Positions 1 to 8,610 are shown, counted from the first letter of the stretch. The stretch: 64,000 nucleotides of DNA from an uncultured Polaribacter sp. (GCF_947503875.1 NZ_CANNFH010000001.1:434001-498000); one strand, 5' to 3'. Notes: generated by a model from the sequence alone, not told the origin. Numbers and translations are program-made.

Positions 1-2168
1 GGTTAGCCAGTGTTATGACTGCCCATTTAAGCATACCAAGTTTAGAGCCACAAAATAATTTGCCAACATCTTTATCTAAAAACGTAGTAACTAATTTATT
101 GCAAGAGAAATTAGGCTTTCAGGGTTTAATAATTACAGATGGTTTAAACATGAAAGGAGCTGCAAACTATGCAACTTCTGCAGAAATTAACATCGCTGCA
201 ATACAAGCGGGTAATGATGTTTTGTTGATTCCACAAGACGTGGCAGCTTCTATTGAATTGATTAAAAAAGCTTTAGAAACCGGCACAATTACAGAGGAAA
301 GAATCAATTTTTCTGTTAGAAAAATATTAAAAGCAAAATATTGGGCAGGTTTACACAACTACAAACCTGTGAAGCTAGAAAATTTACAAGAAGATTTAAA
401 TAGAGAAAAAGACGATTTATTGCATAGGAAATTGGTGAAAAGTTCCATTACACTTTTAAAAGACACGCAACAAAATATTCCTTTAAGAAATTTAGAAAAG
501 CAAAACATAGCTTATGTAAAAATCGGTGATGCCAATAATACACATTTTGTAAAAATGCTTAAAAACTATGCAAAAGTTACAGTAGTGGCAGATAAAAATT
601 TAGATGGTTTAATTAAAAAGTTAAAGCCTTTTAATTATGTAATTGTGGGTTTTCATAAATCTAATGCTAACCCTTGGAAAAGCTATAAGTTTACCAATAA
701 AGAATTGGTTTGGTTGCAAGAGATTGCTAGGCAAAAAACAGTGGTTTTAGATGTATTTACAAGTCCTTATAGTTTATTGCAATTAAAAAGTTTTACCAAT
801 ATAGAAAGTGTTTTGGTGTCTTATCAAAACAGTAAAATAGCACAAGAAATAAGTGCACAAGTATTATTTGGTGCCCTAGAAGCCAAAGGTAAATTACCGG
901 TTTCTATTGGTAGTTTTTTTAATGAAGGTACAGGTTTAATAACTAATAAATTAAGTAGGTTAGCCTATACTATACCTGCAGCTGCTGGTTTAAATGCCCA
1001 AAAATTAGCCATTATAGATAAAATGGCAGATACTATTATAAAACAAAAAATGGCACCTGGTTTTCAGATTTTTGTAGCCAGAAATGGTAAGGTTGTTTTA
1101 AACAAAAGTTATGGTTATCATACATTTGATAAAAAAAGACCTGTAAAAAATACAGATATTTACGATTTAGCATCGCTCACCAAAATTTTAGCTTCTTTAC
1201 CTTTGTTAATGAAAGCGGAAGAAGAAGAAAAAATACCATTAAATGCGGCTTTAAAAGAGGTTTTGCCAAGTTTTGCGAAATCTAATAAAGCCAATGTTAC
1301 TGTACAAGAAATACTATCACACTATGGGCAATTAAAAGCATGGATTCCTTTTTATATAAGTACGCAAGACAGCATAACAGGTGAAAATTCAACAACTTTT
1401 TATCGCACAAAAAAATCAAATGCGTTTAGAGTAGAGGTTGCAAAAAATTTATACATAAAACATGCTTATAAAGACAGTATTTATAAGTACATAAAAGATG
1501 CAGACCAAAGAAATAGAAAAGGTTATACATATAGCGATTTAGGGTATTATATTTTTAAGGAAGCCTTAGAACAGAAGTATGATAAACCTTTAGAAAAGTT
1601 GGTAGAAGATAATTTTTACAGTTCTTTAGGAGCCAATAGAACTACCTATTTGCCATTAAAAAAGTTTGCAAAAAGAGAAATTGTACCTACAGAAAAGGAC
1701 ACCTATTACAGAAATCAATTATTACAAGGTTACGTGCATGATATGGGTGCAGCAATGTTAGGTGGTGTTGGTGGCCACGCAGGTTTATTTGCAAATGCTA
1801 ATGATGTTGGTAAAATAATGCAAATGTATTTACAGAAAGGTTTTTATGGCGGTAAACGTTATTTAAAAGCTACAACTATAGATAAATTTAACCACAGATA
1901 TTACGAAAGTAATAAGGTTAGAAGAGGTTTGGGCTTTGATAAACCACAATTAAACGAACGTGTAAAAGCAACTTGTGGTTGCGTTTCTAATGAGAGTTTT
2001 GGGCATTCTGGTTTTACAGGCACATACACTTGGGCAGATCCTGCAACTGGTCTAGTTTACGTGTTTTTATCTAACAGAGTTTATCCAACCATGGAAAACC
2101 GCGGATTGGTAACAAGCAATATGCGCACAAAAATACAGCAAGTAATACAAGACGCTATTGTAAATTAG
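1..2168 (+). CDS. GH3 glycosidase / serine hydrolase (beta-lactamase-like) fusion, 5'-truncated by window edge
   Basis: Probable periplasmic two-domain enzyme: a GH3 (NagZ/beta-hexosaminidase-type) hydrolase followed by a penicillin-binding/beta-lactamase-like serine hydrolase, as found in many Bacteroidota and probably acting on cell-wall fragments. The frame is open to the left edge, and residues just before the listed Met (LASV) continue the GH3 fold, so the listed start at 15 is internal. In listed-ORF numbering the GH3 nucleophile region is TDGLNM (Asp42), the GH3 C-terminal domain spans about 125-300, and the serine hydrolase spans about 330-715 with SxxK as SLTK (Ser387/Lys390), a YSD motif and a late HSGFTG. 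All hallmark residues visible here are intact. The GH3 N-terminus is not visible, so substrate cannot be judged. Confidence 0.88.
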   Translation, partial: LASVMTAHLSIPSLEPQNNLPTSLSKNVVTNLLQEKLGFQGLIITDGLNMKGAANYATSAEINIAAIQAGNDVLLIPQDVAASIELIKKALETGTITEERINFSVRKILKAKYWAGLHNYKPVKLENLQEDLNREKDDLLHRKLVKSSITLLKDTQQNIPLRNLEKQNIAYVKIGDANNTHFVKMLKNYAKVTVVADKNLDGLIKKLKPFNYVIVGFHKSNANPWKSYKFTNKELVWLQEIARQKTVVLDVFTSPYSLLQLKSFTNIESVLVSYQNSKIAQEISAQVLFGALEAKGKLPVSIGSFFNEGTGLITNKLSRLAYTIPAAAGLNAQKLAIIDKMADTIIKQKMAPGFQIFVARNGKVVLNKSYGYHTFDKKRPVKNTDIYDLASLTKILASLPLLMKAEEEEKIPLNAALKEVLPSFAKSNKANVTVQEILSHYGQLKAWIPFYISTQDSITGENSTTFYRTKKSNAFRVEVAKNLYIKHAYKDSIYKYIKDADQRNRKGYTYSDLGYYIFKEALEQKYDKPLEKLVEDNFYSSLGANRTTYLPLKKFAKREIVPTEKDTYYRNQLLQGYVHDMGAAMLGGVGGHAGLFANANDVGKIMQMYLQKGFYGGKRYLKATTIDKFNHRYYESNKVRRGLGFDKPQLNERVKATCGCVSNESFGHSGFTGTYTWADPATGLVYVFLSNRVYPTMENRGLVTSNMRTKIQQVIQDAIVN

Positions 2169-2183
2169 ACTTTTTACGAGAAC

Positions 2184-2276
2184 CTATTTCCAGCTTTCGG
2201 CACTCGCTTTGCGCAGAAAAAGCGCAAGAGCTCAAACAAAGCCTCTATCTGGGGTAAACTTGTTTGCCAGCTAACG
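2184..2276. repeat. dispersed intergenic element, copy A
   Basis: Downstream of the GH3 fusion gene. It begins with CTATTTCCAGCTTTC and ends with TCTGGGGTAAAC..TTTGCCA; both blocks recur in the same order in the spacer after trxB (55576-55680). The middle differs and holds a short inverted repeat (TTGCGC/GCGCAA). The shared ends with a variable palindromic middle look like a repeated intergenic element rather than coding sequence. Confidence 0.6.
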
Positions 2277-2350
2277 GTATTAATTAATATGAGTGCTATT
2301 TAAAAAACACGGTTTGTTAGTCAGTTATTATTTATAATATTTCTGCCTAA

Positions 2351-2428
2351 TGTCATTTCAACTTTACGAAGAAATCTCAAATTAAATACTAGATTTTTCT
2401 TCTATACTTTCCTACATTCTAAATGACA
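2351..2428. repeat. palindromic intergenic repeat (TGTCATTTC family), copy 1
   Basis: The ends are inverted: TGTCATTTca on the left and taAATGACA on the right, with an internal GAAGAAATCTC-like block. A second copy with the same ends lies at 61076-61165 and a half copy at 6195-6220. It fills part of the 319-bp gene-free stretch 2169-2487; the rest of that stretch shows nothing coding. Confidence 0.55.
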
Positions 2429-2487
2429 AGCGCTAAATTTTCAAGATTATAAGAAATACAAATTGCAATAGTTATATTTAATTCGCT

Positions 2488-3540
2488 TTAATTATTGCTT
2501 TCTGTATTTGTAGGAGCCAATTTTACATAACACCATAGCAATAGCACAGAAACTAATAAATAAATCAACCCAATTGTAGTACCAAAGAACAGGTTTACAA
2601 TTACACTTTGTAAAACTAAGAATATTGGAAAATTAAATGCATTTAGCGCAAACCTAAAGGTGTCTATAAATTCCAATTCGTCTATTTTTTTTGATGCCAT
2701 TCGCCAAATTAACAAGGGTACAAAACAATTGATTCTAATTAAAAAAAGAAGCCATTTAAAATTATTTTGTTGAGGTGCTTTTTCTTCAGGAAATTCATTT
2801 TTTTCTATAAAACCATTTACTTTTTTTACATCTGTAAAATCTACATGCCCTTTGTTTAATTTTTTTAAGGTAATTTTATAGTCGTCATTAAACGGAATAT
2901 GAACACTTAATTGTTTTAGCTGATAACTCACTTCATTTTTAAGTTTTACAGTAGCAGTTGTTAATTCATCTTTTGCTAAAAAAGAATTTGCATTTATCGG
3001 TTTTCCAAAATTTATAGCAACTTTAGCAGGATATTTAGATGCTTGTTGGTAGGTAATTCCTACAGGAATTATACTAATATTAATTTCAGGATATTTTTCA
3101 ATTGCACCAAAAACTATGCGTGTAAAGCCCTTGCTTAAAACTCTAACAGTTCTCCTCTTGTCATGACTACCTTCTGGAAAAATCATTAAAGTTTCTCCTT
3201 TCTTAAAAATAGTAAAACAGTCCTCAAAAATAGCTTGATTTTTACCTAAGTTGCTTACACCATCTCTAATTCTGTAAATGGGCATTAGATTTAGTGTGCT
3301 TAAAAACCATTTTACACTTGGTTTCTTAAAAATAGCAGCTCTCACTAAAAAATGATTTACTCTAGGAATATTTGTAGTTGCTAAAAGAGGATCTATCAAT
3401 CCATTTGGATGATTTATTGCAAATAAAACGGCTCCTTTTTTAGGTATATTTTCTTTACCAGAAACAACTATTTTTTTGGTGTAAAAAAATAGGCTAGTTT
3501 TTAGAAAAAGTTTAAATAAATAATACCAAAGCGTTTTCAA
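2488..3540 (-). CDS. 1-acyl-glycerol-3-phosphate acyltransferase-like protein (PlsC family)
   Basis: Membrane-associated acyltransferase of the LPLAT/PlsC family (350 aa), expected to move an acyl chain to a lysophospholipid or related lipid. Block I reads NHPNGLIDP (His and Asp separated by five residues, one more than the textbook HX4D but seen in this bacterial subgroup), and block III reads FPEGSHD. After the catalytic part (about 20-220) a C-terminal stretch carries two to three hydrophobic segments (about 260-345), longer than minimal PlsC. The start is TTG; no ATG follows that would keep the amphipathic N-terminus. It lies 13 bp downstream of the BASS transporter gene and is probably co-transcribed. 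The exact lipid substrate is unknown. Confidence 0.82.
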   Translation of the reverse strand: MKTLWYYLFKLFLKTSLFFYTKKIVVSGKENIPKKGAVLFAINHPNGLIDPLLATTNIPRVNHFLVRAAIFKKPSVKWFLSTLNLMPIYRIRDGVSNLGKNQAIFEDCFTIFKKGETLMIFPEGSHDKRRTVRVLSKGFTRIVFGAIEKYPEINISIIPVGITYQQASKYPAKVAINFGKPINANSFLAKDELTTATVKLKNEVSYQLKQLSVHIPFNDDYKITLKKLNKGHVDFTDVKKVNGFIEKNEFPEEKAPQQNNFKWLLFLIRINCFVPLLIWRMASKKIDELEFIDTFRFALNAFNFPIFLVLQSVIVNLFFGTTIGLIYLLVSVLLLWCYVKLAPTNTESNN

Positions 3541-3553
3541 ATTTTAAAATATT

Positions 3554-4489
3554 TTAATTTGTATTATTTGTTGTAGCCATTTCTTTTTTAGATTTTCTGC
3601 CCCAATAACTCGCTAAAAGTAATCCTGAAAAAATATCCCAAATACCCCAAAACGCAGCCAATAAAGCCATGCCTCCCAAACCATTAAAAAAGCCAAAAAT
3701 TAGTAACAAACCTAAACCACCATTTTGTATACCAGTTTCCATGGCTATTGTTTTGGTGTCTTTAGTATTTAACTTAAAACTTTTAGCCGTATAATAACCA
3801 AGTATAAAGGCAAAAATATTGTGAAAAATCACCAAAAACACCACATGATGAATGTGATTTAAAAACACATCTAAGTTGTTAGAAAATGCAATAATTATTA
3901 AAACAATAAACACTAGCATAGAGAGTGGTTTTAAAACTTTTTCTAATTTAGCTGCTAATTTGGTGTTGTAGTGTTTTAAGAGCATCCCCAAAAACAAAGG
4001 AATACCTAAAATAAGAATAACTAATTTTAATAAGGCTACCCAATCTAAAGCAACTGTTTTAAGTATAGCATCTGTAGGTGGGTACAAACTGCCCCAAAAC
4101 TTTAAATTAAAGGGTGTCATAAAAATACAAATTACAGTAGCAAAAGCGGTAAGACTTACAGAAAGCGCTGCGTTACCACCTGCCATTTTACTAAAAAAGT
4201 TAGACACATTACCACCAGGACAAGCAGCAATCATAAGCATACCTAAAGCAAAACTAGGATGTGGTTGCACAATTAAAATTCCTAAAAAAGTAAATAAGGG
4301 CAATAAAAAAAACTGCGATAAAACGCCAACAAAAAGAATTTTAGGATTTTTAAAAAGACGTTTAAAATCCTTGATTGTAATACCCAAGGCAACCCCAAAC
4401 ATTATAACACCAATTGCAATGTTTAGTACCCAAAGACCACTTTCATCAAAGTTGATTTGAATATCGTCTATTTGTATGGGATTTTGCAT
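3554..4489 (-). CDS. bile acid:sodium symporter family (BASS) transporter
   Basis: Polytopic inner-membrane transporter of the SBF/BASS family (311 aa, nine to ten hydrophobic segments). Family hallmarks are visible: ACPGGNVSNFFSKMAGG around residue 90 and ETGIQNGGLGLLL around residue 250, the two crossover regions that bind sodium. Bacterial members move organic anions such as pantoate or keto acids together with Na+; the substrate here cannot be read from sequence. The ATG start is clear. It leads a two-gene leftward unit with the PlsC-like acyltransferase; upstream is a spacer full of short tandem repeats. Confidence 0.88.
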   Translation of the reverse strand: MQNPIQIDDIQINFDESGLWVLNIAIGVIMFGVALGITIKDFKRLFKNPKILFVGVLSQFFLLPLFTFLGILIVQPHPSFALGMLMIAACPGGNVSNFFSKMAGGNAALSVSLTAFATVICIFMTPFNLKFWGSLYPPTDAILKTVALDWVALLKLVILILGIPLFLGMLLKHYNTKLAAKLEKVLKPLSMLVFIVLIIIAFSNNLDVFLNHIHHVVFLVIFHNIFAFILGYYTAKSFKLNTKDTKTIAMETGIQNGGLGLLLIFGFFNGLGGMALLAAFWGIWDIFSGLLLASYWGRKSKKEMATTNNTN

Positions 4490-4519
4490 TTTTTTTGGTT
4501 TAAGGTTTTTTTTAGTTTT

Positions 4520-4558
4520 AAAGTTATAAAGTTATAAAGTTATAAAGTTATAAAGTTG
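4520..4558. repeat. octamer tandem array (AAAGTTAT)n
   Basis: About 4.7 head-to-tail copies of AAAGTTAT in the spacer between the BASS gene and the DUF4159 gene. The same array with the same unit and nearly the same copy number occurs at 6133-6170. Confidence 0.85.
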
Positions 4559-4626
4559 TAATGTTAAAAATGTTTAGAAGTTTATTTGTTTATGGTTTTA
4601 AAAGGGGATTATTATTTTTTTTTTGA

Positions 4627-4678
4627 CTAAAAGCTAAAAGCTAAAAGCTAAAAGCTAAAAGCTAAAAACCAAAAACTA
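4627..4678. repeat. heptamer tandem array (CTAAAAG/CTAAAAA)n
   Basis: Five or so copies of CTAAAAG decaying to CTAAAAA/CCAAAAA, ending at the stop codon of the DUF4159 gene. A CTAAAAA version occurs at 6246-6278, also after an AAAGTTAT array. Confidence 0.85.
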
Positions 4679-5317
4679 ATTCTTAAAAGCAAACTCAATA
4701 ATATTGGCGCCCATTTTTAAGGCTTTTTCTCTTACCTTTTCTGGGTTATTGTGTATTACTGCATCTTCCCAGCCGTCACTTAAATCGGTTTCATAATCGT
4801 AAAAAACAACTAATCTCCCTTCATAAAATATTCCAAAACCTTGTGCGGATTTTTTATCGTGTTCGTGTATTTTAGGAATTCCGTTTGGAAATTTAAAAGT
4901 CTGATTGTAAATTGGATGATTGCTAGGAATTTCTTGAAACTCTAATTTTGGAAATACTTTTTGTATTTCTTTTCTTATAAATTTATCCAATCCATAATTA
5001 TCAGAAATATGTAAAAATCCACCAGAAATTAAATAATTTCTAAGATTTTCAGTTTCATCATCAGAAAAAAATACATTTCCATGGCCTGTCATAAAAACAA
5101 TAGGGAAATTATAAATGTCTTCACTAGAAACAGCTACCGTTTGCGGGTTCTTAGAAATATTGGTTTTTATGGTATTATTTGTAAATTCAACTAAATTTGG
5201 TATTGCAGTAGGGTTGCTGTACCAATCTCCACCACCATTGTATTTTAGGATAGCAACATCTTGAGCATTCAAAAAATAAGAAGAGAAAAGAAATAAAAAT
5301 ACAGCTAATTTTTTCAT
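4676..5317 (-). CDS. DUF4159 domain-containing secreted protein
   Basis: Exported protein of 213 aa with a cleavable signal peptide (MKKLAVFLFLFSSYFLNAQ, residues 1-19) followed by a DUF4159 domain, a glutamine-amidotransferase-like fold of unknown function. Visible family features: KYNGGGDWY near the start of the mature chain, MTGHGN around residue 77, LRNYLISGGFLHI around 90-100, and DGWEDAVIHN near the C-terminus. It ends right at a heptamer repeat array and lies 37 bp downstream of rsmE, so the two may share a transcript. Role unknown. Confidence 0.8.
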   Translation of the reverse strand: MKKLAVFLFLFSSYFLNAQDVAILKYNGGGDWYSNPTAIPNLVEFTNNTIKTNISKNPQTVAVSSEDIYNFPIVFMTGHGNVFFSDDETENLRNYLISGGFLHISDNYGLDKFIRKEIQKVFPKLEFQEIPSNHPIYNQTFKFPNGIPKIHEHDKKSAQGFGIFYEGRLVVFYDYETDLSDGWEDAVIHNNPEKVREKALKMGANIIEFAFKN

Positions 5318-5354
5318 TTAAAGTAATCTAATTGCACAAGCAAGATAAGAAAAG

Positions 5355-6062
5355 CTATTGATTTACAAAAGAAACAATGTTTACAGCAACCAAACCTGCA
5401 GTTTCTGTTCTTAATCTGCTTTCGCCCAAAGAAATAGGTGTTAAATTAAGAGACAAAGCTTTTTCTATTTCTTTAGTAGAAAAATCTCCTTCTGGCCCAA
5501 TAAGAATGGTTGTTTTTTCTTTGGGTTTTACAATGGCTTTTAGCGGATTTTTAATTTGATCTTCACAATGTGCAATGCAAATTTGTCCTTCAAAATCTTG
5601 ATTTAGAAACTCGTTAAATTTTATAGGTGCATTTAATTTTGGTAACGTAAATTTTAATGACTGTTTCATAGCAGATTGAATGATTTTTTCAAATCGTTCT
5701 AGTTTTACAACTCTACGTTCAGAGTTTACGCAAATAATAGGTGTAATTTCATCTATACCTATTTCTGTTGCTTTCTCTAAAAACCATTCTAACCTGTCGT
5801 TATTTTTAGTAGGCGCAATAGCAATGTGTAAATAGTAATTCCAAGGTTTTGGCTTTTCTTCAACCTTAATAATATTTGCAGCACACCTTTTATCGTTTGC
5901 AAAACTAATTTCAGCAGCAAACAAAAAACCTTTTCCGTTTGTAATTTTTAGAATATCGCCTTCTTTTTTGCGCAAAACGCGCACAATGTGTTTGCTTTCA
6001 ATCTTATCAAAAGTAATTTGTTGTGTTTCTTTAGAAAGTTCTGAGTTGTAAAAAAGTTGCAC
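5355..6062 (-). CDS. rsmE: 16S rRNA (uracil(1498)-N(3))-methyltransferase
   Basis: SPOUT-family RNA methyltransferase of 235 aa, normal for RsmE, which methylates U1498 of 16S rRNA with S-adenosylmethionine in the cytoplasm. N-terminal PUA-like part (HIVRVLRKKEGD around residue 25) and C-terminal knotted SAM site with LIGPEGDFS (about 187-195) and LGESRLRTETAG (about 212-223), both diagnostic. The start is GTG (GTG CAA CTT); the Met-Gln-Leu-Phe beginning matches homologues I know. It heads a two-gene unit with the DUF4159 gene. Confidence 0.93.
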   Translation of the reverse strand: MQLFYNSELSKETQQITFDKIESKHIVRVLRKKEGDILKITNGKGFLFAAEISFANDKRCAANIIKVEEKPKPWNYYLHIAIAPTKNNDRLEWFLEKATEIGIDEITPIICVNSERRVVKLERFEKIIQSAMKQSLKFTLPKLNAPIKFNEFLNQDFEGQICIAHCEDQIKNPLKAIVKPKEKTTILIGPEGDFSTKEIEKALSLNLTPISLGESRLRTETAGLVAVNIVSFVNQ

Positions 6063-6132
6063 TAGAAATTTAAAGTTTAGAGTTTAGAATTCAAAGTTAG
6101 GGATTAATATTGTTTTTTCTGATTTAGTTTTT

Positions 6133-6170
6133 AAAGTTATAAAGTTATAAAGTTATAAAGTTATAAAGTT
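6133..6170. repeat. octamer tandem array (AAAGTTAT)n, second locus
   Basis: Four full copies of AAAGTTAT plus a partial in the spacer between rsmE and the GNAT gene, matching the array at 4520. It is preceded by related but less regular text (AAAGTTTAGAGTTTAG). Confidence 0.85.
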
Positions 6171-6194
6171 TGAAAGGTGAAAGGTTTCGAAGGT

Positions 6195-6220
6195 GAGATT
6201 TCTCCATAAAGTCGAAATGG
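6195..6220. repeat. half copy of the TGTCATTTC palindromic repeat
   Basis: GAGATTTCTCCATAAAGTCG followed by AAATGG is the reverse complement of the block seen at 61080-61100 (CATTTC, AACCTTATGGAGAAAT). Only one arm is recognisable here. Confidence 0.45.
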
Positions 6221-6245
6221 CATTTGTTAGAAATTTTTAATTTCC

Positions 6246-6278
6246 ACTAAAAACTAAAAACTAAAAACTAAAAACTAA
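6246..6278. repeat. heptamer tandem array (CTAAAAA)n, second locus
   Basis: Four to five CTAAAAA units abutting the stop codon of the GNAT gene, in the same position relative to the gene end as the array at 4627. Confidence 0.85.
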
Positions 6279-7393
6279 ATATTCTTTCTATAAGTTCTTC
6301 TCCTTTTATGCGTTTCTGGTTTAAAATTTTCCCACAGTTTTTTTATAGCTTCATTGTCTTCCAATTCTGGAGTTCTAATACAATTTTCTATTCCTAATGG
6401 TGTAAAAGTTTTGGTGTATTGGTCAAAAATTATGGCAGTAACTCCTTTGTTTTGGTGTGCTGGATCTACACCAATTAAGTAAAAAGTAACGTCTTTGGCA
6501 TTTTTTCTAGCGCTTAATAAATGGAATAATCCAAAAGGAAATAATTTACCTTTTGCTTTTTGCAAGGCTTCAGAAAAAGAAGGCATTACAATGGCAAAAG
6601 CAACTAACTTATTGTTTTTATCAACAACAAATTTTATGTATTCTGGATTGATAAAAGAAATGTATTTTTTCTTAAAAAAAGCAATCTGAGCATCAGAAAT
6701 TGGTACGTATGTAGATAGTTTTGAGTAACTTTTGTCAAAGACTTTAAACATTTCATCTACATAAGGTAAAATATCTTTGGTTTTGGTAAAATCTAAAGGT
6801 GTTAGCTCAAAACGTTTTTGTATTATTTTACTAATTCTATTAAAATAAACAGCATCTACATTTTTAAATTTGAACTTGTTTTCTAAATATTCTTTCTCTT
6901 TTACAAAACCCAATTGTTCTAAATGCTCTTTGTAATATGGATGATTGTACCAAGTAATCATTGTGCCTATATGATTAAAGCCATCAACCAAAACACCGGT
7001 TTTGTCTAAATTATTAAAACCAACAGGTCCTTCTATATATTCTAAATTATTTTTTAAACCAATTTCTTTTACTTTCTCTAAAAGTATTTTGGTAACTTCT
7101 ATATCATCAATAACATCAAACCAACCAAAACGCATTTTTTTAATTTGTTGTTTTTCAACTTCAAACCAATTTATTATTGCTACAATTCTACCTACTATTT
7201 TACCATCTTTTATAGCTACAAAAAATTGGGCTTCTGCGTTTTCAAAAACTGGGTTTTTCTTCGGATTAAAATTAGCTACTTCATCTTTAATAATAGGAGG
7301 TACCCAGTATTTGTTGTTTTTGTATAGCGAAAAAGGAAATGTAACAAACTGTTTCATTTCCTTTTCTGTAGTTATTTTTTTAAGTGCAATCAT
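6275..7393 (-). CDS. GNAT-fold N-acetyltransferase-like protein, function unknown
   Basis: Cytoplasmic protein of 372 aa. It has an N-terminal GNAT-like half (about 1-200, with AQFFVAIKDGKIVGRIVAIIN around 50-70) and a second GNAT-like half (about 250-350) containing VDPAHQNKGVTAIIFDQ, which resembles the acetyl-CoA pyrophosphate loop but lacks a clean Q/RxxGxG/A. Two tandem GNAT-like folds are typical of a flavobacterial family often labelled only as hypothetical or N-acetyltransferase. The ATG start is good. It lies 14 bp downstream of the beta-barrel protein gene and so probably shares its transcript. Substrate unknown. Confidence 0.65.
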   Translation of the reverse strand: MIALKKITTEKEMKQFVTFPFSLYKNNKYWVPPIIKDEVANFNPKKNPVFENAEAQFFVAIKDGKIVGRIVAIINWFEVEKQQIKKMRFGWFDVIDDIEVTKILLEKVKEIGLKNNLEYIEGPVGFNNLDKTGVLVDGFNHIGTMITWYNHPYYKEHLEQLGFVKEKEYLENKFKFKNVDAVYFNRISKIIQKRFELTPLDFTKTKDILPYVDEMFKVFDKSYSKLSTYVPISDAQIAFFKKKYISFINPEYIKFVVDKNNKLVAFAIVMPSFSEALQKAKGKLFPFGLFHLLSARKNAKDVTFYLIGVDPAHQNKGVTAIIFDQYTKTFTPLGIENCIRTPELEDNEAIKKLWENFKPETHKRRRTYRKNI

Positions 7394-7407
7394 TTTTAGA
7401 AAAAAGC

Positions 7408-8610
7408 TTAATTGTTGTTTTTTTTCTTCTTTTTCTTCGACTTCTTTTCATCTTTTTTCATTTCTTCTTCTAGCTCTTTTATCTCACGTTCTAATTTTTC
7501 AATTTCGGTTTCTTCTTTTTTTATTTTTTTAGATTTCTTGGTCTTTGGTTTTTTCTTATTCTTAAATAATCCTAAAAAGCTACCATTACTTTTTTTCGTT
7601 TTACGAGTTCTACTTCTAGTTGGTCTTGTTCTATTTTTACTTTTCTTTTTAAATAAATTTAAAAAACGATTAAAAAAGTTGTTTTGTTTTCTATTGTAAC
7701 GTGAAATTGGTGTGTCTTTTAGTTTGCTGCCATTATCATTTAAATTTACGAAAGAATCTTTGTGATTATCAATTCTATAGGAAACACCTATACCTGCATA
7801 AAAACCTTGTGCTTGGCCTTCAAACAACATTCTACCAGAGGCATTCAATTGCAAGTCTTTATTATATAAATAGGCAAGGCCAAGACCTAAGTTGGTATTG
7901 GTTTGAGTTTGCTGATAGACGGTTTGATTCTCAAAAAAATAAGACCAAGCATTGTTAAAGTTTCTTGTAGCTGTAATTATGTAAGAAAACTCAGAAAGTG
8001 TTGTACCTATGTTATCATAAAAAACATTGGTTATAATATTAAAATCATTGGTTAAATTATGTTGTAATAAAAGACCAACTTTTGGAGTTATTTGCCCTGT
8101 TTGATGAATTTCATTTACAACATCTGTATTTATGCCTACATAAATTCCTACAGAAGGTATTAATCTTTTTTTATCAAAGGCATTTCTTCTTTTCCAACTT
8201 TTTATTTCTTTGGATTTGTCTTCATATTTAGGTTCAAAAACTAAATATTTAGCACCTAAAGTCATTCTACTAAAACCAGTAGTAAAGTAATCTGAAACAA
8301 AAATATTTTTAAAAGCTACTCTATCTCTTTGCAACGTAAATTGTGCATTTAATTCTAGTTTTTCTAGAAAAAAACTGGTTCTAAAAAGTACATCTGCACC
8401 AAAAGATTGTGGTCGAGAAAAAGTAGGTTCTACACTTATATCTCTAAAAAAGATATTACTTTCAAATTGATAAACACCAGTTCCTACGCTGTATGGACTT
8501 TCAGAAAAACCAGGTTTGTTGGAGTTTATTACTTCTGTATATTGCCCAAATACTAAATTGCTTTGTACGAGTAAAAACAATACAAAAAACGCTTTTTTTA
8601 AGAGATGCAT
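7408..8610 (-). CDS. outer-membrane beta-barrel transporter-like protein with lysine-rich tail
   Basis: Secreted protein of 400 aa: signal peptide (about 1-22, ending FGQ), then alternating hydrophobic/polar strands from about 25 to 290 typical of an outer-membrane barrel of the 'phenol-degradation MetA-like/transporter' type common in flavobacteria (starts with INSNKPGFSESPYSVGTG). The last 100 residues are unusual: two very basic stretches (RTRPTRSRTRKTKKS; KKKPKTKKSKKIKK) and then an acidic heptad-like segment EIEKLEREIKELEEEMKK that should form a coiled coil, ending KKKKKKNNN. The barrel should sit in the outer membrane, leaving the tail in the periplasm or outside. A TATGTTTG -7 box lies 33 bp before the ATG. 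Confidence 0.7.
   Translation of the reverse strand: MHLLKKAFFVLFLLVQSNLVFGQYTEVINSNKPGFSESPYSVGTGVYQFESNIFFRDISVEPTFSRPQSFGADVLFRTSFFLEKLELNAQFTLQRDRVAFKNIFVSDYFTTGFSRMTLGAKYLVFEPKYEDKSKEIKSWKRRNAFDKKRLIPSVGIYVGINTDVVNEIHQTGQITPKVGLLLQHNLTNDFNIITNVFYDNIGTTLSEFSYIITATRNFNNAWSYFFENQTVYQQTQTNTNLGLGLAYLYNKDLQLNASGRMLFEGQAQGFYAGIGVSYRIDNHKDSFVNLNDNGSKLKDTPISRYNRKQNNFFNRFLNLFKKKSKNRTRPTRSRTRKTKKSNGSFLGLFKNKKKPKTKKSKKIKKEETEIEKLEREIKELEEEMKKDEKKSKKKKKKNNN

Noticed and set aside
15-17. ATG at 15 as the true start of the GH3 fusion gene
   Set aside because: The frame is open to the left edge and the preceding residues fit the GH3 fold; the gene is truncated by the window.
4627-4678. Short repeat arrays as a possible CRISPR
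   Set aside because: Units are 7-8 bp with no spacers and no cas genes nearby; simple tandem repeats.
7002-7532. 176-aa plus-strand ORF
   Set aside because: Shadow of the GNAT gene and the end of the beta-barrel gene; F/S-rich low-complexity translation with no family pattern.
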